Positions 1-6,090 are shown, counted from the stretch's first letter. The stretch is DNA of 6,718 nt from Candidatus Babeliales bacterium (GCA_021735725.1 JAIPGS010000045.1:1-6718); one strand, 5' to 3'. Notes: generated by a model not told the origin, from the sequence alone. Numbers and translations are program-made.

Positions 1-798
1 CCACCAGTAGTGCCGCCAAGAAAAAATATTCCACCAGTAATTGTACCACAATCTGTTAAAAAAGTTCCGCCGGCAGTACCACCAAGAAAAAATGTTCCGC
101 TTAAAAAAGTTCCACCGGTAGTTCCGCCAAGAAAAAATACTCCACTAGTAGTTGTATCACAACCTGTTAAAAAAGTTCCACCGGCAGTACCACCAAGAAA
201 AAATGTTCCGCTTAAAAAAGTTCCACCGGTAGTGCCGCCAAGAAAAAATATTCCACCAGTAGTTGCACCATCGGTTGGTAATAATTTTGCTGAAAATGTA
301 AAACTTATGAGTGAAATGAGCAAACTAAAAAAACGCGCAGAAACTGTATTAGTATCTCATGTTGATCTTTATGGGTCAGTGATTATGCAGATTAATCAAA
401 TGATTGATGGCTTTAAACGTACAAATGGGGTTCTTTCAGGAGAAGAAACTATTGCAATGTTAGTCATAAATAATATGAGTACCGTTCTTAATGATTTTGA
501 AGCTGGACGAGTTTCATCAGAACACTATGTAACTTATATGAATGATACTTTTGATTGGTGGAAAAATACTTACTTTATAGAAGAAATGTTTAATGAAGGT
601 AGTGGTCGTTCTTATGGTCTGACTGATGAAGAATGGGAAGCGCAAGAAGATGCATTGTGGAATGATGAAGATCAAGATACTGATTCTCAAGAAACTGTAG
701 AAATTGGAAATGTAAAAGTTAGCGAAGAACAACAAGAAGCTGTAGTTGGTGCTCTTAGTGGGGGCCTTCTTAAACAAATTAGGGCAGATAAAAAGTAG
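1..798 (+). CDS. Proline-rich repeat protein with acidic C-terminal domain (5' end outside window)
   Basis: I do not recognise this protein. The frame is open from base 1 and the repeat is already in progress there, so the true start lies upstream. The GTG at 10 is a valine inside a repeat unit, not a start. The window holds 265 codons and the TAG stop. Roughly the first 90 residues are a repeat in which the core PP[AV]VPPRKN occurs five times, with spacings alternating between 22 and 15 residues. Each core contains PxxPxR, the class II SH3-ligand pattern. The rest (about 175 residues) is non-repetitive, probably helical, with a Trp- and Asp/Glu-rich segment (DWWKN, EEWEAQEDALW) and an acidic stretch before a basic end. 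Export cannot be judged without the N-terminus. The exported HAD gene follows 53 nt later on the same strand with no obvious terminator between, so co-transcription is plausible. The coding call is firm; the function is unknown. Confidence 0.85.
   Translation, partial: PPVVPPRKNIPPVIVPQSVKKVPPAVPPRKNVPLKKVPPVVPPRKNTPLVVVSQPVKKVPPAVPPRKNVPLKKVPPVVPPRKNIPPVVAPSVGNNFAENVKLMSEMSKLKKRAETVLVSHVDLYGSVIMQINQMIDGFKRTNGVLSGEETIAMLVINNMSTVLNDFEAGRVSSEHYVTYMNDTFDWWKNTYFIEEMFNEGSGRSYGLTDEEWEAQEDALWNDEDQDTDSQETVEIGNVKVSEEQQEAVVGALSGGLLKQIRADKK
13..270 (+). repeat. 111-bp in-frame tandem repeat (37 residues, 22+15 substructure)
   Basis: PPRKN codons begin at 13, 79, 124, 190 and 235, giving spacings of 66, 45, 66 and 45 bp, so the full period is 111 bp. 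Units 13-123 and 124-234 are nearly identical in DNA as well as protein, and a partial third unit starts at 235. Bases 1-12 match the end of a unit, so the array continues upstream. Near-identity at DNA level suggests recent expansion by unequal recombination or slippage. Confidence 0.9.
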
Positions 799-837
799 TT
801 TTTGTAAATGAGTAATAATGGGATAATTTCATAATGT

Positions 838-842
838 GGAGG
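838..842 (+). promoter_or_regulatory. Shine-Dalgarno GGAGG that sets the HAD gene start
   Basis: GGAGG lies 9 nt before the ATG at 852 and 12 nt before the ATG at 855. The longer in-frame ATG at 834 lies upstream of this site and would put it inside the coding region. The 852 start gives a normal signal peptide beginning MMKKM, so it is preferred. Confidence 0.75.
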
Positions 843-851
843 TACATAATT

Positions 852-1982
852 ATGATGAAAAAAATGTTGGCATTAGTTATGATGAGTTTTGTTAGTTTGG
901 GATATATAGGTGCTACAGAAGAGCAGGTAAAGATAAGCAGAAATAATTTTCAAAGAGCAGGTATGCGCCGTAAAAATACTCAATATAAAAGAAAGAATGC
1001 AATGTCTGGCTCAAACCTAAAAGAAATAGTTGAAAGATTAAGGAAAGAGCGACGAATAGAAGCATTAAGAGCCGAACTAAGAGAAGAATTAAGAAAAATG
1101 GAATTAAGAGAAACGGAACTAAGAGAAGAATTAAGAAAAATGGAATTAAGGTATGAAGAATTTGGTAAACAAAAAGTAATGGCATTTGATTTTGATCTTA
1201 CATTGATTAATGGGCATACAGGCGGGTTCCCTTATGGTAAAGATCATATGACTAAAAAACCAGTTCTTAATGTTTTGTCTGATTCGCTCTATAGAGAATA
1301 TTTACAAAAACTACAGATGTATGGATTTAAGATTGTTGTGATAACTCGAGGAATAGAAGAAGATGTTGCAAGAGCTTTAAATGAAGCAGGTCTTTCTGAT
1401 ATTATAGCTCCACAAGATGTGTATGGAGCATCAATGTCGCCTTCTGATCATTACTCTCATGGATATGAGCAACCAGGTAGACCACAAAGAACCGGAATAA
1501 ATAAACCTGACGAGTGGGTAGCTAAAAAAGTTGAGTATTTAAATTATATAGTATTTCAATATCATACAACAAAAGATAATGTTTACTTTTATGATGATAC
1601 TGCATTGAATGTAATTGCTGCACAACATAATGGATTTGAACATAGTTATGTAGTTGATGTAGAAAATCACGTAAATGGGATTGATTTACTTAAAAGTATT
1701 GTAGCTGAACAAGAAAGAATGAATCCTGTTAAATCTCCTGCTAAAAAAAGAAGAAAAATGAATGCAATGACTCATGAAGATGCAAAAAGAATGGGCGAAC
1801 AATTAAGACAGCAACAACAAATGGACATAGTGGAGTATGACGATGTTGATATGTATCCTGCTAAAAAGAAAGTAGTCCATTTTGGAGAAGATGATCTTAA
1901 TATTTTTGATGATACAGAAGAAGATGTTGAAGCGCGAAAATCAATAGAGGTAGATCAATTTGATTTTGAAGATAGATATTAA
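852..1982 (+). CDS. Exported HAD-superfamily hydrolase with coiled coil and basic/acidic tail
   Basis: 376 residues from the ATG at 852. Residues 1 to about 21 form a Sec-type signal peptide (MMKK, then a hydrophobic stretch ending near GYIGA). Residues about 55-105 are a charged Leu/Glu/Arg coiled coil containing a duplicated 14-residue block. The HAD core follows. Motif I is DFDLTL, with the Asp nucleophile at 113 and the acid/base Asp at 115. Motif II is the Thr in VITRG (165). A motif III Lys is probably in the NKPDEWVAKK region. Motif IV is YDDT, with Asp 248-249 for Mg2+. These residues predict a metal-dependent phosphohydrolase; the substrate and subfamily are not identifiable. After about residue 290 the tail carries PAKKRRK (296-302), PAKKK (336-340) and acidic patches. 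An exported HAD enzyme with basic clusters is unusual and suggests action outside the cell or in a host, which is inference. Confidence 0.85.
   Translation: MMKKMLALVMMSFVSLGYIGATEEQVKISRNNFQRAGMRRKNTQYKRKNAMSGSNLKEIVERLRKERRIEALRAELREELRKMELRETELREELRKMELRYEEFGKQKVMAFDFDLTLINGHTGGFPYGKDHMTKKPVLNVLSDSLYREYLQKLQMYGFKIVVITRGIEEDVARALNEAGLSDIIAPQDVYGASMSPSDHYSHGYEQPGRPQRTGINKPDEWVAKKVEYLNYIVFQYHTTKDNVYFYDDTALNVIAAQHNGFEHSYVVDVENHVNGIDLLKSIVAEQERMNPVKSPAKKRRKMNAMTHEDAKRMGEQLRQQQQMDIVEYDDVDMYPAKKKVVHFGEDDLNIFDDTEEDVEARKSIEVDQFDFEDRY
1074..1157 (+). repeat. 42-bp tandem duplication in the coiled coil
   Basis: Units 1074-1115 and 1116-1157 encode ELREELRKMELRET and ELREELRKMELRYE. The period is 14 residues, exactly two heptads, so length change keeps coiled-coil register. 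The preceding RIEALRA looks like a degenerate half unit. Confidence 0.85.
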
Positions 1983-2118
1983 ATGGATGACAGAATGTAT
2001 GGAACATTTAGAATTAATGAGTCGCATTAGAATTTTGAAAAGTTTAAAATAGATTTGTACTGATAATAAATCAGATTTATTTTAAAATATTATACAATAT
2101 ACTTCATAATTTCTTATA

Positions 2119-2142
2119 CTTATTATAAGTATTTATAATAAG
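2119..2142 (+). promoter_or_regulatory. Perfect 10-bp inverted repeat before the 2151 gene
   Basis: The arms are CTTATTATAA (2119-2128) and TTATAATAAG (2133-2142), separated by GTAT. The right arm runs into the Shine-Dalgarno AAGGGGA (2140-2146), 4 nt before the ATG. A -10-like TATACT lies at 2115-2120. The repeat could be an operator for a dimeric repressor or an RNA hairpin limiting ribosome access. All-AT pairing apart from the terminal C:G makes the RNA fold weak, so an operator is somewhat more likely. Function is inferred. Confidence 0.45.
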
Positions 2143-2150
2143 GGGAAACT

Positions 2151-2753
2151 ATGAAGTATATTTTTTTTGGAAATTTTTTTCTTTTAATAGGTTGTGTACA
2201 AGCAGCGCAAGAAGCACGATTAATGAATGAATCGCCAATAGATTTTAGTGTGGTTCGTGTATTACAATATCCCGATAATAAAATAATTATTCATGTGAAA
2301 AATGAGCGAGATGGTACTGATGAACGTATGGATACTCCCCCTGGTTTTTTTGATACTATAACGTTTGATAGATTAACTTCAGAAGAGTTAGTTGAATGTG
2401 TTGCAACTTTACAGAAAGAAATATCAGAAAAGGAATCAGAGTTGCAAAAATTTAAAGTGATGCAACAAGCAGGTCAGACAAAAGAGGTAAAGGTTTCTCC
2501 TGCGCTATCTTCTGTTGAACATTATGTACGGCAAGCAATTGACGAATATCAAGGTGAACGGCAAGCAATGTGCACGCAACTTGTTAGTATGCGTATTCAG
2601 TTGCGCTCTTCAAAAGTACCCCATCCTGCTCAAACAATAATTCCAAAAAAAAGTGCAGAGCAAGAATTAATGGATGCATTACAGGAAAAATTTAAAAATG
2701 TTTCACCTGGATATGAAGATGATAAGAGTGTAAATGATGACTCTGATTTTTAA
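2151..2753 (+). CDS. Small exported protein of unknown function, possible lipoprotein
   Basis: 200 residues; not a family I recognise. The start follows a Shine-Dalgarno (AAGGGGA, 2140-2146). The N-terminus is MK followed by a hydrophobic stretch ending LLIGC, so Cys15 fits a lipobox (LIGC) and could be lipidated. The alternative is signal peptidase I cleavage after VQA (residue 18). Residues about 25-72 look mixed or beta-rich (SVVRVLQY, KIIIHVK). Residues 76-106 are a likely coiled coil (LTSEELVECVATLQKEISEK onward). Residues 121-153 form a second helical stretch, and the last 14 residues are acidic. It lies 168 nt after the HAD gene in the same direction, probably with its own control, and ends before the terminator shared with dnaK. 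Together this points to an envelope-associated protein; no enzymatic motif is visible. Confidence 0.8.
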   Translation: MKYIFFGNFFLLIGCVQAAQEARLMNESPIDFSVVRVLQYPDNKIIIHVKNERDGTDERMDTPPGFFDTITFDRLTSEELVECVATLQKEISEKESELQKFKVMQQAGQTKEVKVSPALSSVEHYVRQAIDEYQGERQAMCTQLVSMRIQLRSSKVPHPAQTIIPKKSAEQELMDALQEKFKNVSPGYEDDKSVNDDSDF

Positions 2754-2817
2754 TAAGACCTTATCCGAAAAATATAAATACGTGAGAACTCAGTCTCGTT
2801 AAGTTATATTAATCACT

Positions 2818-2846
2818 AAAAAGGGGAACACAAAGTTCCCCTTTTT
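2818..2846. terminator. Bidirectional intrinsic terminator between convergent genes
   Basis: The arms AAAAAGGGGAAC (2818-2829) and GTTCCCCTTTTT (2835-2846) form a perfect 12-bp stem with an ACAAA loop. A T-run follows on the plus strand, and the A-run on the left gives a T-run on the minus strand. It sits 65 nt after the 2151-2753 gene and 24 nt beyond the dnaK stop, so it can end transcripts from both sides. Confidence 0.93.
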
Positions 2847-2869
2847 TATTTTAAAATTAAAACAAAAAT

Positions 2870-4774
2870 TTAGTCTTGATCAATTTCTGCATCAATCGTT
2901 TCGCCATCTTTGTGATCTTGTTCTGGAGTTTGTTGTCCTGCCGCAGAACCTTCACCGCCTTGTGCTTGTTTTTCTTTATAAAGAATTTCAGCAACTTTTT
3001 GAGATGCTTTAAGAAGTTCTTCAGATTCAGCAGCAAGTTTGTCACCGTCTGTTGGGAAATCTTTTAAAGTAGTTTTTGCTTTTTCAATTGCAGCTTCTAC
3101 TTTTGAAACTTCTTCAGCATCAAGTTTATCTTTGTTTTCTGAAAGTGTGCGTTCAATATCAAATACAAGACCATCTAATTTGTTGCGTTTTTCTACAACA
3201 TCTTTTGCTTTCTTGTCTTCATCTGCATGTGATTCTGCATCTTTTACCATTTTTTCAATGTCTTCTTTTGAAAGTCCACTGCTACTTGTAATAGTAATAT
3301 GTTGTTCTTTTCCTGTTCCTTTATCTTTTGCAGAAACAGTTACGATTCCATTTGCATCAAGATCAAAAGTTACTTCAATTTGAGGTGTTCCACGGCGAGC
3401 TGCTGGAATACCATCAAGTTTAAAGTTGCCAAGAAGTTTGTTATCTTTTGCAAATTCACGTTCACCTTGATACACAGAAATATCTACAGCTGGTTGATTA
3501 TCTTCAGCAGTACTAAATACTTGAGATTTTTTTGTTGGTATTGTTGTGTTACGTTCAATAAGTTTAGTCATTACACCACCCATGGTTTCAATACCAAGTG
3601 AAAGAGGAGTAACATCTAAAAGAAGAACATCAGTAACATCACCAGAAAGAACACCACCTTGAATTGCTGCACCAACTGCTACAACTTCATCAGGGTTAAC
3701 TGATTTATTTGGTTCTTTACCAAAAAATTCTTTTACCATTTGTTGTACTTTTGCAACACGTGTTGAACCACCAACAAGAATTACTTCAGAGATATCTGAA
3801 TTTGAAGTTCCTGCGTCAGCCATTGCTTTTTTACATGGTTCAAGTAAACGGCTAAATAAATCTGCACAAAGAGACTCAAATTTTGCTCGTGTAATTTTAA
3901 CATTTAAATGTTTAGGACCTGTTGCATCTGCAGTAATATACGGCAAATTGATTTCTGTTTCATGTAATGTTGAAAGTTCACATTTTGCTTTTTCTGCAGC
4001 TTCTTTTAAACGTTGCAGTGCCATTTTATCTTGTGCTAAATCAACACCTTGTTCTTTTTTGAATTCGTCTACTAAAAATGTCATTAAACGTTGGTCAAGA
4101 TCATCACCACCCAAGTGAGTATCTCCGTTTGTTGCTTTAACTTCTGTAACGCCATCATGAATTTCTAAAATAGAAACGTCAAATGTTCCGCCACCAAAAT
4201 CGAATACAGCAATGATACCATTTTTCTTTTTGTCTTGTCCGTAAGCAAGTGCAGCAGCTGTTGGTTCATTGATGATACGTTTAACTTCAAGTCCTGCAAT
4301 TTTTCCTGCATCTTTTGTTGCTTGACGTTGTGAATCATTAAAGTAAGCAGGAACAGTAATAACTGCTTCTGTTATTTTTTCACCAAGATAATCTTCTGCT
4401 ACTTCTTTTAAATAAGTTAATACTGCAGCTGAAATTTCTTGAGGACTATATTCTTTACCTTGTGCAAGAATACGAACACCGCCATCAGAAGCACGAGTAA
4501 TATGGTAAGGTAAGTTTTTTGCTTCTTCTTTTACTTCATCATATGTGTGACCAATAAAACGTTTAGCAGAGAAAATGGTATTTTCTGGGTTGGTTACCGC
4601 TTGACGTTTTGCAAGAACACCAACAAGACGTTTGCCATCTTTAGTGAATGCAACAATAGAAGGAGTTGTATTGTTACCTTCTTTGTTAGGAATTACTTTA
4701 GGAGTTCCGCCTTCCATAAAAGAAACAACTGAGTTTGTTGTTCCTAAATCGATTCCAATAATTTTTTTAGCCAT
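2870..4774 (-). CDS. dnaK: Chaperone protein DnaK (Hsp70)
   Basis: 634 residues from the ATG at 4774, close to the usual 610-640. DnaK is the cytosolic ATP-driven chaperone that binds exposed hydrophobic peptides and works with DnaJ and GrpE. The nucleotide-binding domain carries DLGTTNS (9-15), VFDFGGGTFD (190-199) and ILVGGSTR (about 330-337). The interdomain linker VLLLDV is at 383-388. Then come the substrate-binding domain (TPLSLGIETMGG, AEDNQPAV, ASSGLSKEDIEKMV-like region) and a helical lid. The tail is GGEG/Gln-rich and ends DAEIDQD, resembling the usual acidic end. The N-terminal domain is of the longer, Gram-negative-like type. An ATG at 4795 would add seven residues, but the Shine-Dalgarno favours 4774. 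No grpE, dnaJ or hrcA is adjacent; it appears to be transcribed alone, from a sigma70-type promoter to the downstream terminator. Confidence 0.98.
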   Translation of the reverse strand: MAKKIIGIDLGTTNSVVSFMEGGTPKVIPNKEGNNTTPSIVAFTKDGKRLVGVLAKRQAVTNPENTIFSAKRFIGHTYDEVKEEAKNLPYHITRASDGGVRILAQGKEYSPQEISAAVLTYLKEVAEDYLGEKITEAVITVPAYFNDSQRQATKDAGKIAGLEVKRIINEPTAAALAYGQDKKKNGIIAVFDFGGGTFDVSILEIHDGVTEVKATNGDTHLGGDDLDQRLMTFLVDEFKKEQGVDLAQDKMALQRLKEAAEKAKCELSTLHETEINLPYITADATGPKHLNVKITRAKFESLCADLFSRLLEPCKKAMADAGTSNSDISEVILVGGSTRVAKVQQMVKEFFGKEPNKSVNPDEVVAVGAAIQGGVLSGDVTDVLLLDVTPLSLGIETMGGVMTKLIERNTTIPTKKSQVFSTAEDNQPAVDISVYQGEREFAKDNKLLGNFKLDGIPAARRGTPQIEVTFDLDANGIVTVSAKDKGTGKEQHITITSSSGLSKEDIEKMVKDAESHADEDKKAKDVVEKRNKLDGLVFDIERTLSENKDKLDAEEVSKVEAAIEKAKTTLKDFPTDGDKLAAESEELLKASQKVAEILYKEKQAQGGEGSAAGQQTPEQDHKDGETIDAEIDQD

Positions 4775-4783
4775 AGTTTTCAT

Positions 4784-4789
4784 CTCCTT
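4784..4789 (-). promoter_or_regulatory. Shine-Dalgarno AAGGAG for dnaK
   Basis: On the minus strand AAGGAG precedes the ATG at 4774 by 9 nt. The in-frame ATG at 4783 abuts it with no spacing and the ATG at 4795 is upstream of it. This fixes the start at MAKKIIGIDLG. Confidence 0.85.
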
Positions 4790-4843
4790 GAGCAAATTTA
4801 TTAATGTTTTTTTACTTTTACATTCTTTATCTTTACACTCATC

Positions 4844-4872
4844 ATGATAAATGTTTCAGCGATGTGTGTCAA
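4844..4872 (-). promoter_or_regulatory. dnaK promoter, TTGACA-N17-TATCAT
   Basis: On the minus strand a perfect -35 TTGACA (4867-4872) is followed by an optimal 17-nt spacer and TATCAT (4844-4849), which matches five of six -10 bases. Initiation near 4837 would give a leader of about 60 nt. The palindrome ATCATGAT (4841-4848) overlaps the -10 and could be an operator. No CIRCE (TTAGCACTC-N9-GAGTGCTAA) and no CCCCAT-type sigma32 -10 is visible, so heat-shock control is not evident. Confidence 0.75.
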
Positions 4873-4936
4873 GTCTGAATATATATATTTTCTTATAGTA
4901 ACTCACTCATATTCTTTGCTTATATTATTATACATA

Positions 4937-4983
4937 TTTAAGCTTATCGTATAAATATCAATAGTTTTATCTATAAGCTTAAA
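4937..4983. repeat. 11-bp perfect inverted repeat forming a long hairpin
   Basis: TTTAAGCTTAT (4937-4947) and ATAAGCTTAAA (4973-4983) are exact reverse complements. Inside, ATAAA (4951-4955) pairs with TTTAT (4966-4970), extending the stem past a 3/2-nt internal loop. A third AAGCTT follows at 4986-4991. It lies about 65 bp upstream of the dnaK -35 and could be a regulatory site, a hairpin at an RNA end, or a repeat remnant. Confidence 0.6.
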
Positions 4984-4994
4984 CTAAGCTTGAA

Positions 4995-5118
4995 TGTCGT
5001 ATAACGATACCGGCTTGGTAAAGATGTAAGGTTTCTTAATTTCAAGCTCTATTGATTTGTTATTAATTGTTTGATTGGTGAGCTTATTGCGAGTGTGTTT
5101 GTCGTATAATGTCACCGG
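4995..5118. repeat. Two copies of a 19-bp repeat centred on TCGTATAA
   Basis: TGTCGTATAACGATACCGG (4995-5013) and TGTCGTATAATGTCACCGG (5100-5118) agree at 16 of 19 positions and are 105 bp apart. The octamer core TCGTATAA occurs a third time at 4947-4954, inside the inverted repeat. Protein-binding sites or degraded repeat units are both possible. Confidence 0.55.
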
Positions 5119-5242
5119 TATATTTAGATGATTGTGCTCATTGTGAATTATTTATTTGGTTAACATGCTGTTTTTAGATTATTTCTGAATAGTGATTCTG
5201 TCTTTGTTGATAATGATTTTTCTGGTGGAATGGTGTCTTATT

Positions 5243-5410
5243 AATTAACCTGGATTGCCGCACTTCGTTCGCAATGACGTTGGCGGTGGTTTGATTTAGG
5301 ATTGCTTAGTCTTGTATTGTGTATTTTTTATTGTGATGAATTTTTCGTGTTTTATTGCAACTTACTTCATGACGTCATTGCGAGCGAATGCGCGGCAATC
5401 CAGATTAATT
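5243..5410. mobile_element. 168-bp MITE-like or REP-like element with about 39-bp inverted arms
   Basis: The left arm (5243-5280) and the reverse complement of the right arm (about 5372-5410) share CTGGATTGCCGC, then TTCG[TC]TCGCAATGACGT, with a few mismatches and a one-base indel. Each arm also has a short internal palindrome, ATTGC...GCAAT. About 91 bp of unrelated AT-rich DNA lies between. No transposase is encoded and no clear target-site duplication is seen. Similar ATTGC...GCAATGACG palindromes are, from memory, common as dispersed non-coding repeats in intracellular bacteria. A non-autonomous element or two opposed REP units fits best. Confidence 0.6.
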
Positions 5411-5513
5411 TGATAACTATTTCCTTTGCGGAATTGTCTGCGTGATTTAATGCTCGTGTTATGTAATTGTAATACATGGAGTTATCTGGGTGGAGTTTAT
5501 CCCTATTTGTTAT
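5411..5513. other. Spacer between two structured repeats
   Basis: No gene or clear structure is seen. Reading frames here are short, lack a Shine-Dalgarno and run into the flanking inverted repeats. Confidence 0.6.
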
Positions 5514-5554
5514 TGGAGTGCCCGCACCGCCGAAAACGGCGTTTGGGCACTCCA
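5514..5554. repeat. GC-rich hairpin with 10-bp outer stem and tetraloop
   Basis: TGGAGTGCCC (5514-5523) pairs with GGGCACTCCA (5545-5554). Inside, CGCCG (5528-5532) pairs with CGGCG (5537-5541) around an AAAA loop, with a small GCAC/TTT internal loop. There is no trailing T-run on either strand, so it is not an intrinsic terminator. It could be a REP-like repeat or part of a structured RNA. Confidence 0.75.
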
Positions 5555-5560
5555 TCTTCA

Positions 5561-5606
5561 CCCCCTGGCCTGTTTAACCTGGGGGAAAAGCTACGCGGCC
5601 AGGGGG
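5561..5606. repeat. Second GC-rich hairpin, CCCCCTGGCC...GGCCAGGGGG
   Basis: CCCCCTGGCC (5561-5570) and GGCCAGGGGG (5597-5606) are a perfect 10-bp inverted repeat around a 26-nt interior. GGGGG at 5581-5585 offers a competing partner for the CCCCC. It starts 6 nt after the first hairpin, so the two probably form one unit of about 93 bp. The GC content is far above the surroundings. Confidence 0.75.
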
Positions 5607-5620
5607 CTTGATTCCGTTAA

Positions 5621-5760
5621 CTTCGAAGGGAAAAGAAAGAATAAGGAATAAGGAATAAGTCTGAGAAGAAAAATTAAAAACACTCACTTCGAAGAAAAAA
5701 GAAAAGAAGAAAAAGAGGAAAAGGTTTTTTTATAAGAGGAAAAGGTTTTTTTATAAAAAG
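5621..5760. repeat. Polypurine tract with short tandem repeats
   Basis: The plus strand here is mostly A and G. AATAAGG-type heptamers repeat around 5640-5659. ACTTCGAAG followed by an A/G run occurs twice, near 5620 and 5686. A 21-bp unit (AAGAGGAAAAGG, seven T, AT) is duplicated exactly at 5713-5733 and 5734-5754. No coding potential is seen. Confidence 0.75.
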
Positions 5761-6090
5761 AAATTTTCTTATCCTTATATATATACACCCCTACACGTAT
5801 AACTCTCTTTAACTTCCAGCTCATCTTGATCAAAGCCTAACCAATCGCACGTCATGCACGTAGTGCGTAATAAAGATTTTACCAATCCACGCGCCGCTTT
5901 TAAAGTATCTGCACCTGAATCTTTTTTTTGTAACGATTATTTTTGTGTGCTGTTTAAAATCATAAAAAGGACAAAGCGGCGCCCCGTTTTTTTGGAGGAT
6001 ATTTTTTCTGTAATCATTCATGACAGTTCCCATTTTCTATCATCACGTGTCCGGCGTAATAATTTTATGAAGCCTGGATCATCATGTATC
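5761..6090. other. Unassigned intergenic stretch
   Basis: I cannot assign a gene here. Overlapping open frames exist on both strands (plus 5854-6141, minus 5830-6033), but neither has a Shine-Dalgarno or a recognisable product. GCGCCGCTTT (5891-5900) and AAAGCGGCGC (5973-5982) form a perfect 10-bp inverted repeat 72 nt apart. CGCAC (5846-5850) and GTGCG (5863-5867) form a weak local one. The stretch could be a decayed gene or an unrecognised structured RNA. Confidence 0.4.

Larger units (their letters stand above)
4873..5242. other. Intergenic stretch behind dnaK, non-coding
   Basis: This AT-rich stretch has stops in all frames at short intervals and I see no gene. It contains the long inverted repeat at 4937-4983 and copies of a TCGTATAA-centred repeat (listed separately). 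The remainder, about 5014-5099 and 5119-5242, shows nothing I can name. Confidence 0.7.

Noticed and set aside
10..12. GTG as the start codon of the first gene
   Set aside because: Codons 1-9 read PPV in the same frame and match the end of a repeat unit, so the gene enters from upstream.
517..777. Minus-strand open frame inside the first gene
   Set aside because: It is a Phe/Ile-rich shadow of a clearly coding plus strand with no start signal.
834..836. ATG as the start of the HAD gene
   Set aside because: It precedes the GGAGG Shine-Dalgarno, and would add MWRYII before an otherwise ordinary signal peptide.
913..1185. Minus-strand open frame inside the HAD gene
   Set aside because: Its Leu/Phe-rich product is the complement of the Glu/Lys/Arg-rich coiled-coil coding region.
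2071..2087. AATAAA-TCAGA-TTTATT hairpin as terminator of the HAD gene
   Set aside because: The stem is six A/T pairs only and too weak to call.
2876..4732. Several plus-strand open frames opposite dnaK
   Set aside because: They are antisense to a certain gene, have skewed composition (many Ser, Phe, Cys) and lack ribosome binding sites.
4793..4795. ATG as the start of dnaK
   Set aside because: It lies upstream of the AAGGAG site; MAKKIIGIDLG is the usual DnaK beginning.
4775..4990. CIRCE operator for dnaK
   Set aside because: No TTAGCACTC-N9-GAGTGCTAA or close variant is present on either strand.
5514..5610. Intrinsic terminator or integron attC site
   Set aside because: There is no T-run after either stem, and no attC core sites or integrase context are visible.
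5367..5611. Overlapping short frames on both strands (5367-5561 minus, 5426-5611 plus)
   Set aside because: They are built from the inverted repeats and hairpins of this stretch, have no Shine-Dalgarno and encode nothing recognisable.
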